A program made the position numbers and the translations under genes. 64,000 bases of DNA from Acidobacteriaceae bacterium (GTDB lineage: Bacteria; Acidobacteriota; Terriglobia; Terriglobales; Acidobacteriaceae), in contig PLHQ01000078.1 in the NCBI GenBank assembly GCA_003138975.1, positions 64,289 to 128,288 of the forward strand. The letters run 5' to 3'. The notes under the pieces are model-generated. The model ran no database searches. It was not told where the DNA came from and worked only from the letters and a program-made list of their open reading frames with translations. Of this stretch, positions 43,230 through 52,240 are shown one piece after another; within the stretch, counting starts at the first letter, position 1, and each line of letters begins with the position of its first letter.

Positions 43230-44174
43230 TTAGTGAGAGGCGAGGATTGCGTCGGTGACCCGCGCGGCCTCGACCGCTGCCTTTACGTCGTGGGTCCGCA
43301 GGATGTGCGCGCCCTTGAGGATCAAAACAGTGTGAGCGGCGAGATTTCCGTAGAGGCGATCAGAAGCGGCTGCGTCGTTCCCATCTTTTGCCAACATACG
43401 GCCGATAAATGATTTTCTTGACGTGCCTGCCAACAGCGGGAATCCCAGCGATTGCAATTCCTGAAAGCGCGCCACGAGGGGGTAGTTCTGCTCGAAGTTT
43501 TTTCCGAAGCCGAAGCCGGGATCGAGGACGATCCTTTCCCGCCGCACGCCCGCCAGCACAGCCGATTCCGCCCATTCTCGCAGTTCGCGTTTGACCTGAA
43601 GGACAATATCGCCGGGCGGCGGCAAGGTGCGCCACTCTTCGGGACGGCCACGCATGTGCATCACAATCACGCCGCACTTTAATTCGGCGATGGTTTTGGG
43701 CATCTGCGGATCCCAGCGCAGCCCGCTCACATCGTTGACGATCTGGGCTCCGGCGGCCGCTGCGGCGCGGGCGACGCTGGCTTTGTAAGTGTCAATGGAA
43801 ATCACCGCATCGGGGCGCAGTTTCTTGAGCTCGGTAATCACCGGCAACACGCGGCGCGATTCCTCTTCCTCGCTCAGGGCAACTTTTGGAGTTCGAGTCT
43901 CCTGCTTTGGTTTTGCTTCCTGATTTCGAATTTCCTGCGGTGGAGACGCGACGGAGACGCTGGCTCCGGGACGGGTGGATTCTCCGCCAATGTCAATGAT
44001 GTCGGCGCCTTCCTCGAGTAACTGTAGCGCGCGAGCTGCGGCTTTTCCAGGCTCCAGGTGCTGGCCACCGTCAGAAAAAGAGTCGGGGGTCACGTTGACG
44101 ATGGCCATAATCAGCGTGCGCTTGCCCAGTTCCAGGGTGCGCGTGCCCAGGCTCCATTGAAAGACTGTCCTCAT
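43230..44174 (-). CDS. folP: Dihydropteroate synthase
   Basis: The 314-residue protein has the DHPS motifs IMAIVNVTPDSFSDGG (about 22-37), ADIIDIGGESTRPGA (about 57-71), ISIDTYKASVARAA, INDVSGL as VNDVSGLRWDP, VIVMHMRG, LDPGFGFGKNFEQN, and SRKSFIGRML. It joins pterin diphosphate and p-aminobenzoate in folate synthesis. Between STRPGA and SEEEESRRVLPVI there are about 27 extra residues (72-99, including PQEIRNQEAKPKQETRTPK) that ordinary DHPS lacks. They are in frame and low in complexity; the source is unclear. Confidence 0.97.
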   Translation of the reverse strand: MRTVFQWSLGTRTLELGKRTLIMAIVNVTPDSFSDGGQHLEPGKAAARALQLLEEGADIIDIGGESTRPGASVSVASPPQEIRNQEAKPKQETRTPKVALSEEEESRRVLPVITELKKLRPDAVISIDTYKASVARAAAAAGAQIVNDVSGLRWDPQMPKTIAELKCGVIVMHMRGRPEEWRTLPPPGDIVLQVKRELREWAESAVLAGVRRERIVLDPGFGFGKNFEQNYPLVARFQELQSLGFPLLAGTSRKSFIGRMLAKDGNDAAASDRLYGNLAAHTVLILKGAHILRTHDVKAAVEAARVTDAILASH

Positions 44175-44218
44175 GCGGGCGATTCTAAAGGAAGATTCCG
44201 CATCGGCAGTGGCCTCGG

Positions 44219-44650
44219 CTAGCGGCGCCGCACCGCCGCGTCGCGGATGCGGGTAGCTCGGAGGGCGGCGGGCCCGGTGCCAGTGGGTGGTTTTCGCATT
44301 CCGTTAAGCAAATCTTTGAGCACGACTGCGTTGTTGTGCTGCTCGTTCTTCGAGGCAAACAATAGAGTGAGACGCTTTCTCTGGTGGGCCAGGCGGTAAA
44401 GCGTCTGCAAATCTTTTTCGGCTTCTGGACGGGCCAATTCTCTCAGGTAGCGCTTGCGAAAAAGCTGCCACAGTTCCGGCTGCGCGTGAAACCATTGGCG
44501 CAGCTCATCGGAGGGAGCAACATTCCGGAGCCACTCATCCAGAGCGATTTCAGATTTGCGCAGACCGCGCGGCCACAACCGATCTACCAGGACACGCGCT
44601 CCGTCGGAGCGCGATACTGATTCGTAAACTCGCTTTACCGCGACTGGCAT
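44219..44650 (-). CDS. DUF488 family protein, YeaO-like
   Basis: A 143-residue protein with the YeaO pattern: VKRVYESVSRSDGARVLVDRLWPRG (shown as residues 5-29, quoted in parts), GLRKSEIALDEWLRNVAPSDELRQWF and the C-terminal LTLLFASKNEQHNNAVVLKDLL. DUF488 proteins are small cytoplasmic alpha/beta proteins of unknown role; a second, differently typed DUF488 gene lies at 46696-47229. It ends next to folP, which points the same way. Confidence 0.9.
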   Translation of the reverse strand: MPVAVKRVYESVSRSDGARVLVDRLWPRGLRKSEIALDEWLRNVAPSDELRQWFHAQPELWQLFRKRYLRELARPEAEKDLQTLYRLAHQRKRLTLLFASKNEQHNNAVVLKDLLNGMRKPPTGTGPAALRATRIRDAAVRRR

Positions 44651-44725
44651 GGCTATGCTCTATCATTGTAAGCGGAGTGAAAGCGCGATGTCTGTGGGAA
44701 AACCGGTGAAAATAGGCACGACCCA

Positions 44726-45142
44726 ATGATGATAAAGTTGCGCGTGACGGAACGGCGGGGTGGGCGGAGGCTCAGCATAATCCGGCGACTGTTTGGCGGG
44801 GCGTCCGTTGCATTGCTTGTTCTCGCGTTGCTCGCGGGTTGCGATGTGGAGCGTCGTAGATCAGACGCCGAACTGGGCCTGAACCCGCAACAGGCCGCGG
44901 GACGCAAGATCTACGACAACTACTGCGACCGCTGTCATCGGCCTTATTCCACGAAGGGTAAAAAAGGCCCCGGCCTGAAGGGCATATTTCAGCATCAGTA
45001 TCTTTCTCTTAGCGGACTGCCTGCGAATGACGACCGCGTGGGCGACATCATTCGCAACGGCCGTCCGGATATGCCGGGCTATAGCCAGACTCTGAGCGCA
45101 CAAGACATTCAGGATTTGCTCGCTTACCTGCACACGTTGTGA
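44726..45142 (+). CDS. Class I c-type cytochrome, membrane-anchored
   Basis: The 138-residue product has an N-terminal hydrophobic segment with a lipobox-like end (VALLVLALLAGCD), then a mono-haem cytochrome domain: GRKIYDNYCDRCHRPYS with the CxxCH haem site and GRPDMPGYSQTLSAQDIQDLLAYL with the axial methionine in DMPG. It is a small periplasmic electron carrier. Its stop overlaps the selA start (GTGATG), so the two are translationally coupled, which is unusual. Confidence 0.92.
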   Translation: MMIKLRVTERRGGRRLSIIRRLFGGASVALLVLALLAGCDVERRRSDAELGLNPQQAAGRKIYDNYCDRCHRPYSTKGKKGPGLKGIFQHQYLSLSGLPANDDRVGDIIRNGRPDMPGYSQTLSAQDIQDLLAYLHTL

Positions 45143-46677
45143 TGGGTCGAATCATGATGCGTGGTCGATTCACTTCATGGGATAATCCTGCCGTGAAAAA
45201 TACCGCGCGGGCAGAGCTTTTTCGCAAGCTACCTTCCGTCGATGACTTGATGCGCGGCCCTGCGTTTCTCTCACTGGCGGCAGGCCACGGTCACGATTTC
45301 GTGGTCGATGCAGTGCGCTCCGTACTGTTCCGGCTGCGCCAGGAGATCACATCGGGATTGCTGGACGACGATGCGCTGGAGCTTGCGCTCTCGGGTCTAA
45401 CGGACGCGGTGGAGAATCAACTTCGTCAGGAGCTGAGTTACTCTCTGCGGCCGGTGATCAATGCTACTGGAGTGATCCTGCATACCAACCTTGGCCGTGC
45501 TCCGTTGGCGGATGCAGCGATCGAGCACATCCGCGAGACCGGCGCGAGTTATTCCAATTTGGAGTTCGATTTCGCGGTTGGCGCTCGTGGAAAGCGGGAT
45601 GTGCATGTGGACCGCCCGTTTCGCAAATTGCTGAGCAGTGATGCGCTTGGTACGGGTTCGGCGACGAATGCCGCCGGGCTTCGCCCGGGCGGGACATCCG
45701 AGGCGGCTGTCTCTACACGAGCTGAAACAGCGACCATTGTGGTCAACAATAATGCGGCCGCGGTGCTGCTTGCGCTGAACACACTCGCGGAGGGCGGAGA
45801 AGTTATCGTCTCGCGCGGGGAGCTGGTGGAGATCGGCGGGTCGTTCCGCATTCCAGATGTGATGGCGAAGTCGGGTGCGATCCTGCGCGAAGTGGGCACG
45901 ACGAACCGCACGCGCGCTTCCGACTACGAGCATGCCTTCAACGAACGGACGCGGCTTTTGCTGCGCGTGCACCGGTCCAACTTCGAGATTACGGGCTTCA
46001 CCGAGCAGGCTTCTACGGCGGAACTGGTGGCGTTAGCCCACAAGCGCGGTATTCCGCTGATGGAAGACCTGGGCAGCGGCGCGCTTTTTGACCTGCGCTC
46101 GATTGGAATCGACGGCGAGCCGGGCGTGCTGGATAGCCTGCACAGCGGAGTCGATATCGTCACCTATAGCGGGGACAAGCTGCTCGGGGGTCCGCAGGCG
46201 GGATTGATCAGCGGCAGCGCCGGGTTGATCGCGCGTATGCGGTCGAACTCGCTATTTCGGGCTTTGCGGGTGGACAAGCTGATCTATGGCGCTCTGGAAG
46301 CGACTCTTCTCGCCTACGTGCGGCACGATCACGATGCGATTCCTACGCTGCGCATGATGCGGCTTTCGAAAGAGGAAATCGGTAGGCGGGCGGACGCGCT
46401 GGCGGCACGTGTTGCCACGGTGAAGTTGAAGGTTGAAATTGTGGATGGTGAATCGGTCCTCGGCGGCGGCGCCGCTCCATCTTCCGTTCTGCCTACGCGC
46501 CTGCTGGCGCTAACTTGCGAAGGTCTTAGTGCTGACGAACTGACCGCGAGGCTGCGCGGTTCACAGCCTCCCATCATTGCCCGGGTTGATGAGGGGCGCG
46601 TGCTGCTGGATTTGCGGACGGTTTTTCCGGATCAGGATTCCGCGATAGCGTCTGCCTTGAGTCGCATCGCTGCGTGA
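45139..46677 (+). CDS. selA: L-seryl-tRNA(Sec) selenium transferase with repeat insertion
   Basis: The 512-residue protein matches SelA: KLPSVDDLMRGPAFLSL at the start, INATGVILHTNLGRAPLADAA, YSNLEFDFAVGARGKRDVHV, VVNNNAAAVLLALNTLA, EIGGSFRIPDVMAKSGAIL, and the PLP lysine in VDIVTYSGDKLLGGPQAGL (Lys347). It turns seryl-tRNA(Sec) into selenocysteinyl-tRNA. About 30 residues (166-197; SSDALGTGSATNAAGLRPGG and on) are extra and correspond to a dispersed repeat at about 45672-45721, read in frame. selB, selC and selD are not visible here, so selenocysteine use is inferred from selA alone. Confidence 0.95.
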   Translation: MMGRIMMRGRFTSWDNPAVKNTARAELFRKLPSVDDLMRGPAFLSLAAGHGHDFVVDAVRSVLFRLRQEITSGLLDDDALELALSGLTDAVENQLRQELSYSLRPVINATGVILHTNLGRAPLADAAIEHIRETGASYSNLEFDFAVGARGKRDVHVDRPFRKLLSSDALGTGSATNAAGLRPGGTSEAAVSTRAETATIVVNNNAAAVLLALNTLAEGGEVIVSRGELVEIGGSFRIPDVMAKSGAILREVGTTNRTRASDYEHAFNERTRLLLRVHRSNFEITGFTEQASTAELVALAHKRGIPLMEDLGSGALFDLRSIGIDGEPGVLDSLHSGVDIVTYSGDKLLGGPQAGLISGSAGLIARMRSNSLFRALRVDKLIYGALEATLLAYVRHDHDAIPTLRMMRLSKEEIGRRADALAARVATVKLKVEIVDGESVLGGGAAPSSVLPTRLLALTCEGLSADELTARLRGSQPPIIARVDEGRVLLDLRTVFPDQDSAIASALSRIAA

Positions 46678-46695
46678 TTCTTTCGCATCGAACTG

Positions 46696-47229
46696 TTGTT
46701 GGCTATTCTCCACACTGTCGGACACTCCACTCGAGCTCTCGCCGACTTGCTTGAGACGCTTCACGCTCACTCCATTCAAACGCTGGTAGATATCCGCGCT
46801 TTTCCTATGTCGCGGCGGCTGCCGCAATTCAATCGCGAGTCACTGGAGGAAAGTTTGCCGGAGGCTGGAATTCGTTACGTCTGGATGCAAGGCCTCGGCG
46901 GTTATCGCAAGAGGATTCGAGACGATTCTCCCAACATCGCTCTCCGCAGTGCGAGCTTCCGCAATTATGCTGATTACATGCTGACGGAGGAGTTTGAAAA
47001 CGCGATGGCGGAACTGGTTGCGTTCGCCGAGGTTTCGCGCACCGTCTATATGTGTGCCGAGCGCGTATACTTCCGCTGCCACCGCATGCTGGTTTCGGAC
47101 TGGCTGGTGGCGCACGGGCATGAGGTGATGCATATCGACGGGACCGGCCCGGCGAAGCCTCATCGCCTCACCGCGGAAGCGCGCGTGGTAGAGAGCGAGC
47201 TGATTTACCGCGGCGACCGATTATTGTAA
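46696..47229 (+). CDS. DUF488 family protein (second type)
   Basis: The 177-residue product has the other DUF488 pattern: LHTVGHSTRALADLLETLHAHSIQTLVDIRAFPMSRRLPQFN (quoted in parts), GIRYVWMQGLGGYRKR and a cysteine-containing RTVYMCAERVYFRCHRMLVSDWLVAHGHEVMHI. It is cytoplasmic with no known function. A TTG start (46696) fits best, as the N-terminus begins with the family-typical HTVGHS. It sits 18 bases after selA and 14 before acpS, so selA to acpS look like one run of genes. Confidence 0.9.
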   Translation: MLAILHTVGHSTRALADLLETLHAHSIQTLVDIRAFPMSRRLPQFNRESLEESLPEAGIRYVWMQGLGGYRKRIRDDSPNIALRSASFRNYADYMLTEEFENAMAELVAFAEVSRTVYMCAERVYFRCHRMLVSDWLVAHGHEVMHIDGTGPAKPHRLTAEARVVESELIYRGDRLL

Positions 47230-47243
47230 GGTCTAGCAAAAAT

Positions 47244-47621
47244 ATGATCGTCGGCACAGGCATTGATATTGCGGAGGTTCCGCGCATCCGGCAATCGATC
47301 GAACGTTTTGGCGATCGTTTTCTGCAGCGCGTGTATACGGCGGGCGAAATCCAGTATTGCGACTCGAAGGCAAATCGTGCGGAGCGCTACGCCGCCCGTT
47401 TCGCCGCTAAAGAAGCTGCTATGAAGGCTTTGGGTACGGGTTGGAACCATGGCGTGCGCTGGCGCGATTGCGAAGTTGTGCGCCTGCCGGGCCGACGACC
47501 GAGCATTTGTTTTCACGGCAAAGCCGCTGAGTTTGCCGCAAAGCTGGGCGTCAAGAATGCCGTGCTGTCGATTTCCCACACTGTCGAGCAGGCCATCGCG
47601 CAAGTCATTCTCGAAAACTAG
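47244..47621 (+). CDS. acpS: Holo-[acyl-carrier-protein] synthase
   Basis: The 125-residue protein has the AcpS signatures IVGTGIDIAEVPRIRQSIER, the catalytic FAAKEAAMKALGTG and the C-terminal VLSISHTVEQAIAQVIL. It transfers 4'-phosphopantetheine from CoA to the serine of ACP. The acceptor gene acpP is at 37820-38065. The start ATG follows the DUF488 gene by 14 bases. Confidence 0.97.
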   Translation: MIVGTGIDIAEVPRIRQSIERFGDRFLQRVYTAGEIQYCDSKANRAERYAARFAAKEAAMKALGTGWNHGVRWRDCEVVRLPGRRPSICFHGKAAEFAAKLGVKNAVLSISHTVEQAIAQVILEN

Positions 47622-47683
47622 CGCTGGAAAGCTAGATGGGGCGGCAAGGCCTTCTGCTAGACTTGTCCGGCCCATTCCTTGTT

Positions 47684-50104
47684 ATGTCCGCGACCCTTCA
47701 GGCTCCCGCTCCAACTCGATTAACGGAAGTATCTGAACGAACTTTGCTGGCCGGGCTGGGGCTGACGAGTTTCGCCGCCCTCTTGCTGGAACTGGCGCTG
47801 ACGCGATTGTTTTCGGTCGTGCTGTTTTATCACTTCGCCTTCCTCGCTATATCGATTGCGTTGCTGGGACTGGGCGCGGGCGGGGTTTTCGCTTACATGC
47901 TGAAGCGGCGGCTCGCCGGATTCGATACCCGCTCCTTGGCCTCGCGGCTTTGCATGGTGAACTCGGTGACGGTTTTCCTGGTTCTGGAGACTGTGCTGCA
48001 CGTTCCGGTGACGCTTGAGGTCAGCGGGAGCAACTTTCTGCTATTGACCGTTATTTACCTCGCAGCAGCTGTGCCTTTTTTCCTGACCGGAGTCCTGTTC
48101 TCCGTGGTTTTCGCACGCGAGGCGCTGCGGATTCCGCTGCTTTACGGTGCCGATCTGGGGGGCGGAGCGCTGGCCTGCCTGGCGGTGGTGCCGCTGCTCA
48201 ACTGGATCGGAGGACCGAACACGATTCTCACGGCCAGTGTGGCGCTGACGGGGGCAGCTGCGGTCTGGGCTTCTACGGAGAACGGACGCAGGGTGGCGGG
48301 CGCGTTGCTTGCCGGATTTCTGATGCTCATTGTCGGGAACCACTCGGACCGACTGATTGATGTGGTCTATGCCAAGGGAATTTTCCGCAACCCGGCGTGG
48401 GTGGAGTTTGCCCGATGGAATGCATTGTCGCGCGTGGAAGTCGATCGTCAGGGTCAAGCGAAGGCCATCGTCATCGACGCCGACGCTTCCACGTACATCA
48501 TGAATGCCGAGCCGGAGCAGGTGCAGGGTACGGCTTGGGAAGGCATTCTTATGTCGGCACCGCCGGCCCTGGCGAACGTTCTGCGGCCCCGCGGAGAGTT
48601 CGCGATCATCGGCCCGGGCGGCGGGGTTGACGTGCTGCGCGCCCTGGCCAGCGGCAGCCCGAGCGTGACCGGTATCGAGATCAATCCCATCATCGCCAAC
48701 ACCATCATGCGCGGGCGGTACGCCACTTATTCCAAACATCTTTACCAGCGGCCCGAAGTGCACATCCATGTGACCGATGGACGCTCTTACCTGCGCTCAA
48801 CGCAGCAGCAGTTCGATGTTGTGCAGATGACCCTGGTGGACACGTGGGCTTCGACCGCGGCGGGAGCTTTTGCCCTCAGCGAAAACAACCTTTACACCGT
48901 TGAGGCCTTTCGCGAGTATTTTGAGCATCTACGGCCAGACGGAATGATCGCGATTACTCGCTGGGAGTTCCACGAGCCACGGGAAGCGCTGCGCGTGGTC
49001 GCGGTCGCGATGGACGCACTGCATCGCCTGGGCGTCGCCAATCCGGCGCGGCATTTCATCGTGGCCGCCGAGGGAGCGCTCGACGAAGACGGCATCCCGG
49101 TGGTGGTGCTGGCGAAGAAGACGGGTTTCACTAGTGAGGAAGAAGCGGCAGTAAGAGCTCATTTTGCGCGATACAGCGATCTTCGCCCGCTATACCTGCC
49201 CTCGGATCCGGGGCACAATCCGTTCGGCGATTTGATTGCCAGCAACGATCCCGACGCCTTTGCCCGGGATTACGCTTACAACGTTGCGCCAGTCAACGAC
49301 AATGCCCCGTTTTTCTTCTTCACGCTCAAACGCTCACAAATGCTCGGCCCGGAGGGGGTGCGGAATGGCATTGACTGGAAGGTAAACCTCGGCGTGCTGG
49401 TTCTTCTGCTCGTGCTGGTCATCTCTCTCATCGCCGTGGTGGTCTTCCTGATTCTGCCTCTTGCACTGCACACCGGCCGGATACGCCAAACCCCCTTACC
49501 TCTGCTCTATTTTGTTGCCGTGGGTCTGGGATACATTCTGGTGGAGATAGCCTTCATCCAAAGGTTCGTGCTTTTTCTCGGACATCCCACGTATGCCCTG
49601 ACGGTCGTCATTTTTCTATTGATGCTCTCGAGCGGAGCGGGCAGCCTGTTTTCGCGGTGCTGGCTACCTCGCACTGAGCTTGCCTGGATGCCGATCACGC
49701 TGGTAATCAGCGCACTTTTGGTGGATGTGTTCTTCCTGCCCCATTGGCTGGCGGCGTGGGTGGGACTTGGGTTTTACTACCGGCTTGTAGTAAGCGGCCT
49801 CCTGTTAGCTCCACTTGGCTTCGTGATGGGGATGCCGTTCCCGACCGGCTTGCGCGCACTGGCTGCGGACCCGGTCCTCGGTATCTCGACCGCTGCGGCC
49901 AACGACGACAATGTCGTGGAGTGGGCATGGGCGATGAATGCCGCCGCTAGTGTGCTGGGTTCGGTACTGGCCATGGTAATCGCGATCCAGTTTGGCCTGA
50001 ACGTGACCTTGGGCTGTGGAGTTGCGGCCTACCTGCTCGCCCTGTTGTTGCTGCCAGCACTGCATCCCCACTGCGCTGAGGACGGACCTCTTGTTTTGCT
50101 ATGA
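47684..50104 (+). CDS. Membrane protein with spermidine-synthase-like methyltransferase core
   Basis: About 806 residues from the ATG at 47684. N-terminal transmembrane helices (about 20-240, including LLGLGAGGVFAYML and FLLTVIYLAAAVPFFLTG) precede a soluble spermidine-synthase-like Rossmann domain: EFAIIGPGGGVDVLRALASG, VTGIEINPIIANTI, HIHVTDGRSYLRS and VVQMTLVDTW. A second membrane block follows (about 570-800) with LLVLVISLIAVVVFLILPL. Such fused proteins occur in several phyla. Whether they make polyamines or modify a lipid is unknown. The catalytic Asp pair of spermidine synthase is only partly preserved, so I make no substrate call. Confidence 0.85.
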   Translation: MSATLQAPAPTRLTEVSERTLLAGLGLTSFAALLLELALTRLFSVVLFYHFAFLAISIALLGLGAGGVFAYMLKRRLAGFDTRSLASRLCMVNSVTVFLVLETVLHVPVTLEVSGSNFLLLTVIYLAAAVPFFLTGVLFSVVFAREALRIPLLYGADLGGGALACLAVVPLLNWIGGPNTILTASVALTGAAAVWASTENGRRVAGALLAGFLMLIVGNHSDRLIDVVYAKGIFRNPAWVEFARWNALSRVEVDRQGQAKAIVIDADASTYIMNAEPEQVQGTAWEGILMSAPPALANVLRPRGEFAIIGPGGGVDVLRALASGSPSVTGIEINPIIANTIMRGRYATYSKHLYQRPEVHIHVTDGRSYLRSTQQQFDVVQMTLVDTWASTAAGAFALSENNLYTVEAFREYFEHLRPDGMIAITRWEFHEPREALRVVAVAMDALHRLGVANPARHFIVAAEGALDEDGIPVVVLAKKTGFTSEEEAAVRAHFARYSDLRPLYLPSDPGHNPFGDLIASNDPDAFARDYAYNVAPVNDNAPFFFFTLKRSQMLGPEGVRNGIDWKVNLGVLVLLLVLVISLIAVVVFLILPLALHTGRIRQTPLPLLYFVAVGLGYILVEIAFIQRFVLFLGHPTYALTVVIFLLMLSSGAGSLFSRCWLPRTELAWMPITLVISALLVDVFFLPHWLAAWVGLGFYYRLVVSGLLLAPLGFVMGMPFPTGLRALAADPVLGISTAAANDDNVVEWAWAMNAAASVLGSVLAMVIAIQFGLNVTLGCGVAAYLLALLLLPALHPHCAEDGPLVLL

Positions 50105-50164
50105 TGCTCGCAGGGGCGGCGGGAGTTTTCGTGCGCAACCCAAATGGCGGTCTGAGGAAATTAT

Positions 50165-51244
50165 TTGCCGAGCCAGAAGCAGCTCCAATGGTCGCAACTG
50201 CGTGTTGGCCTCACGGTAATTTTCGCCAGCTTGACGTTGGTTCTGCTTCTATTTCTGATGTCTGGAACCGGCGGCTTCTTCTCTCACCGTATTACTCTAA
50301 TATCGTTCTTCGACAATGCGAGTGGATTGCGGGTGGGCGCACCGGTGCGGCTCGACGGCGTGGATATCGGCAATGTTGCGGCCATTCGTGTGGTGCCTGA
50401 CAAAGATAAGCAGATCACTCCTGTCGAAGTGGTCATGAAAGTGAGCACGAAGTACGGGTTTAACCTCCGGCGCGATTCGATGACCTCGCTGGATACGGCC
50501 GGAGTTCTCGGCGAGACATACCTGGACATTGACAGCTCGCAGGCCATCGGCCCGGCGGCGAACAATGGCGACATCCTTCCCACTCAAGTACATCCTGACT
50601 TTAATGAGTTGGTGCGCTCCAGCCAGAGTACATTGCAGAACATGGACGCGCTGCTCAAGCGCGCGGATCGCATCGTGGCCTTCGCGGAGAGCGGCAAAGG
50701 CTCGTTGGGCAAATTAATCTACGATCCGCTTCTCTATGACCGCTTGTCGCAGACGGTTACAGAATTCAAAGGAGTTGTTGACGAGGTCGCTCAGGGACAA
50801 GGAAGCCTGGGGAAGTTGATCAATGACAATGACGCCTACAACAAGTTCGTCGCCACGCTCGATAAGATCAATGCTGTGGCCGACGACCTGCAAGCGGGCA
50901 AGGGGACGGCGGGGAAATTCCTGAAAGATCCCTCACTCTACAACAATGCCAACGATACAATCGCGAACTTGAAGAAGGTGAGTGATGACATCAATGCCGG
51001 TAAGGGGACTCTGGGCAAACTCACCAAGGACCAGGAACTGGCGAACAAGATCGACACGACGATGACGAAACTTGCGGCGCTAACCAGCGATCTCGAAGCG
51101 GGCCGCGGGACTGCCGGAAAACTGTTCAAGGATGACACGCTCTATAACAACGCCAACCAGATGCTAACGGAGACCCAGGGCCTAGTGAAAGCCATCCGCG
51201 AAAATCCCAAGAAGTATCTCAGCATCAAGCTGCACATTTTCTGA
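50165..51244 (+). CDS. MlaD-like MCE domain protein with five GKG-type repeats
   Basis: The 359-residue protein has one N-terminal transmembrane helix (LRVGLTVIFASLTLVLLLFLM), an MCE domain (about 40-125, with FDNASGLRVGAPVRLDGVDIG and MTSLDTAGVLGETYLDI) and a C-terminal helical part carrying five units of the form G(K/Q/R)G(S/T)(L/A)GKL: GKGSLGKLIYD, GQGSLGKLIND, GKGTAGKFLKD, GKGTLGKLTKD, GRGTAGKLFKD. MCE proteins bind lipids between membranes. No MlaE or MlaF partner is adjacent. A TTG start is used here. Confidence 0.88.
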   Translation: MPSQKQLQWSQLRVGLTVIFASLTLVLLLFLMSGTGGFFSHRITLISFFDNASGLRVGAPVRLDGVDIGNVAAIRVVPDKDKQITPVEVVMKVSTKYGFNLRRDSMTSLDTAGVLGETYLDIDSSQAIGPAANNGDILPTQVHPDFNELVRSSQSTLQNMDALLKRADRIVAFAESGKGSLGKLIYDPLLYDRLSQTVTEFKGVVDEVAQGQGSLGKLINDNDAYNKFVATLDKINAVADDLQAGKGTAGKFLKDPSLYNNANDTIANLKKVSDDINAGKGTLGKLTKDQELANKIDTTMTKLAALTSDLEAGRGTAGKLFKDDTLYNNANQMLTETQGLVKAIRENPKKYLSIKLHIF

Positions 51245-51301
51245 GAACGCAAGCCCGCGAAGAAGCCCGGCAGCACCAGGACCGCGTTCAGCATGCAGCG
51301 T

Positions 51302-52222
51302 CTAGCACACCACCCGCGGGGAGGATGTGGACTCCGCCTGCTCATGTGCGTGATAGCTGGAGCGCACCATGGGGCCGGACTCAACGTGACGGAAGCCGAA
51401 GCGCAAGGCCTCATCCCGCAACTCGCGGAATTCTTCAGGTGTGTAGAACCGGGCAATGGGGAGGTGATCCCGCGAGGGGCGCAGATATTGGCCCACGGTA
51501 AGAATTTCCACGCCTCGGCCACCGAGATCGCGGAACACTTCAATCAGTTCTTGGGTAGATTCGCCTAGCCCAACCATCACGCCACTCTTCGTCACCATTC
51601 CGGGAGAAAACTTTTTGGCGTTCTCAAGCAGCTTTAGAGTGCGCTCGTAACGGGCGCCGGAGCGTACCGTGCGGTAAAGCCGAGGCACGGTTTCAGTATT
51701 GTGATTGAGAACGTCGGGTTGCGCCTCGAGCACGATCTTCAACGGTTCTTCCAGACCTTGAAAATCTGGAATCAATACCTCGATGCGGCAATCCGGGACG
51801 AGTTCACGAATCTCGCGAATGGTGTCGGCAAAAACTTTGGCGCCGCCAACGTTGTCATCATCACGATTCACACTGGTCACGACGGCGTGTTTCAGGCCCA
51901 GAGTAGCAACGGCTTCAGCCACCCGGCGCGGTTCGTCCCAGTCGATGGGCTCGGGTCGGCCTTTAGGAACGGCACAGAAGCCGCAGCGGCGGGTGCAGAT
52001 GTCGCCCAAAAGCATGAAGGTCGCGGTCTTGTGATTCCAGCACTCGCCGATGTTCGGACACTGCGCAGACTCGCAGACAGTGTGCAATCCTAGCCCACGC
52101 GCCAGTTTCTTGAGGTTGTGAAAGTCGTCGCCGACGGGAGCTTTGGCTCGCAGCCACTCCGGCTTAGGCACGCGGAGCGGCGGAGCGAGGTCGATCTGAA
52201 TCAGTTGAGAAATACCAGCCAT
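51302..52222 (-). CDS. lipA: Lipoyl synthase
   Basis: The 306-residue radical SAM enzyme shows both cysteine motifs: CESAQCPNIGECW (auxiliary cluster) and CTRRCGFC (SAM cluster, CxxxCxxC), plus the C-terminal RSSYHA serine motif near residue 292. LMVGLGES is seen as VMVGLGESTQELIEVFRDL. It inserts sulfur into protein-bound octanoate to make lipoyl groups. It points opposite the MlaD-like gene and converges with it. No lipB is visible. Confidence 0.97.
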   Translation of the reverse strand: MAGISQLIQIDLAPPLRVPKPEWLRAKAPVGDDFHNLKKLARGLGLHTVCESAQCPNIGECWNHKTATFMLLGDICTRRCGFCAVPKGRPEPIDWDEPRRVAEAVATLGLKHAVVTSVNRDDDNVGGAKVFADTIREIRELVPDCRIEVLIPDFQGLEEPLKIVLEAQPDVLNHNTETVPRLYRTVRSGARYERTLKLLENAKKFSPGMVTKSGVMVGLGESTQELIEVFRDLGGRGVEILTVGQYLRPSRDHLPIARFYTPEEFRELRDEALRFGFRHVESGPMVRSSYHAHEQAESTSSPRVVC

Positions 52223-52240
52223 CTGCTTGATTCTACCAGT

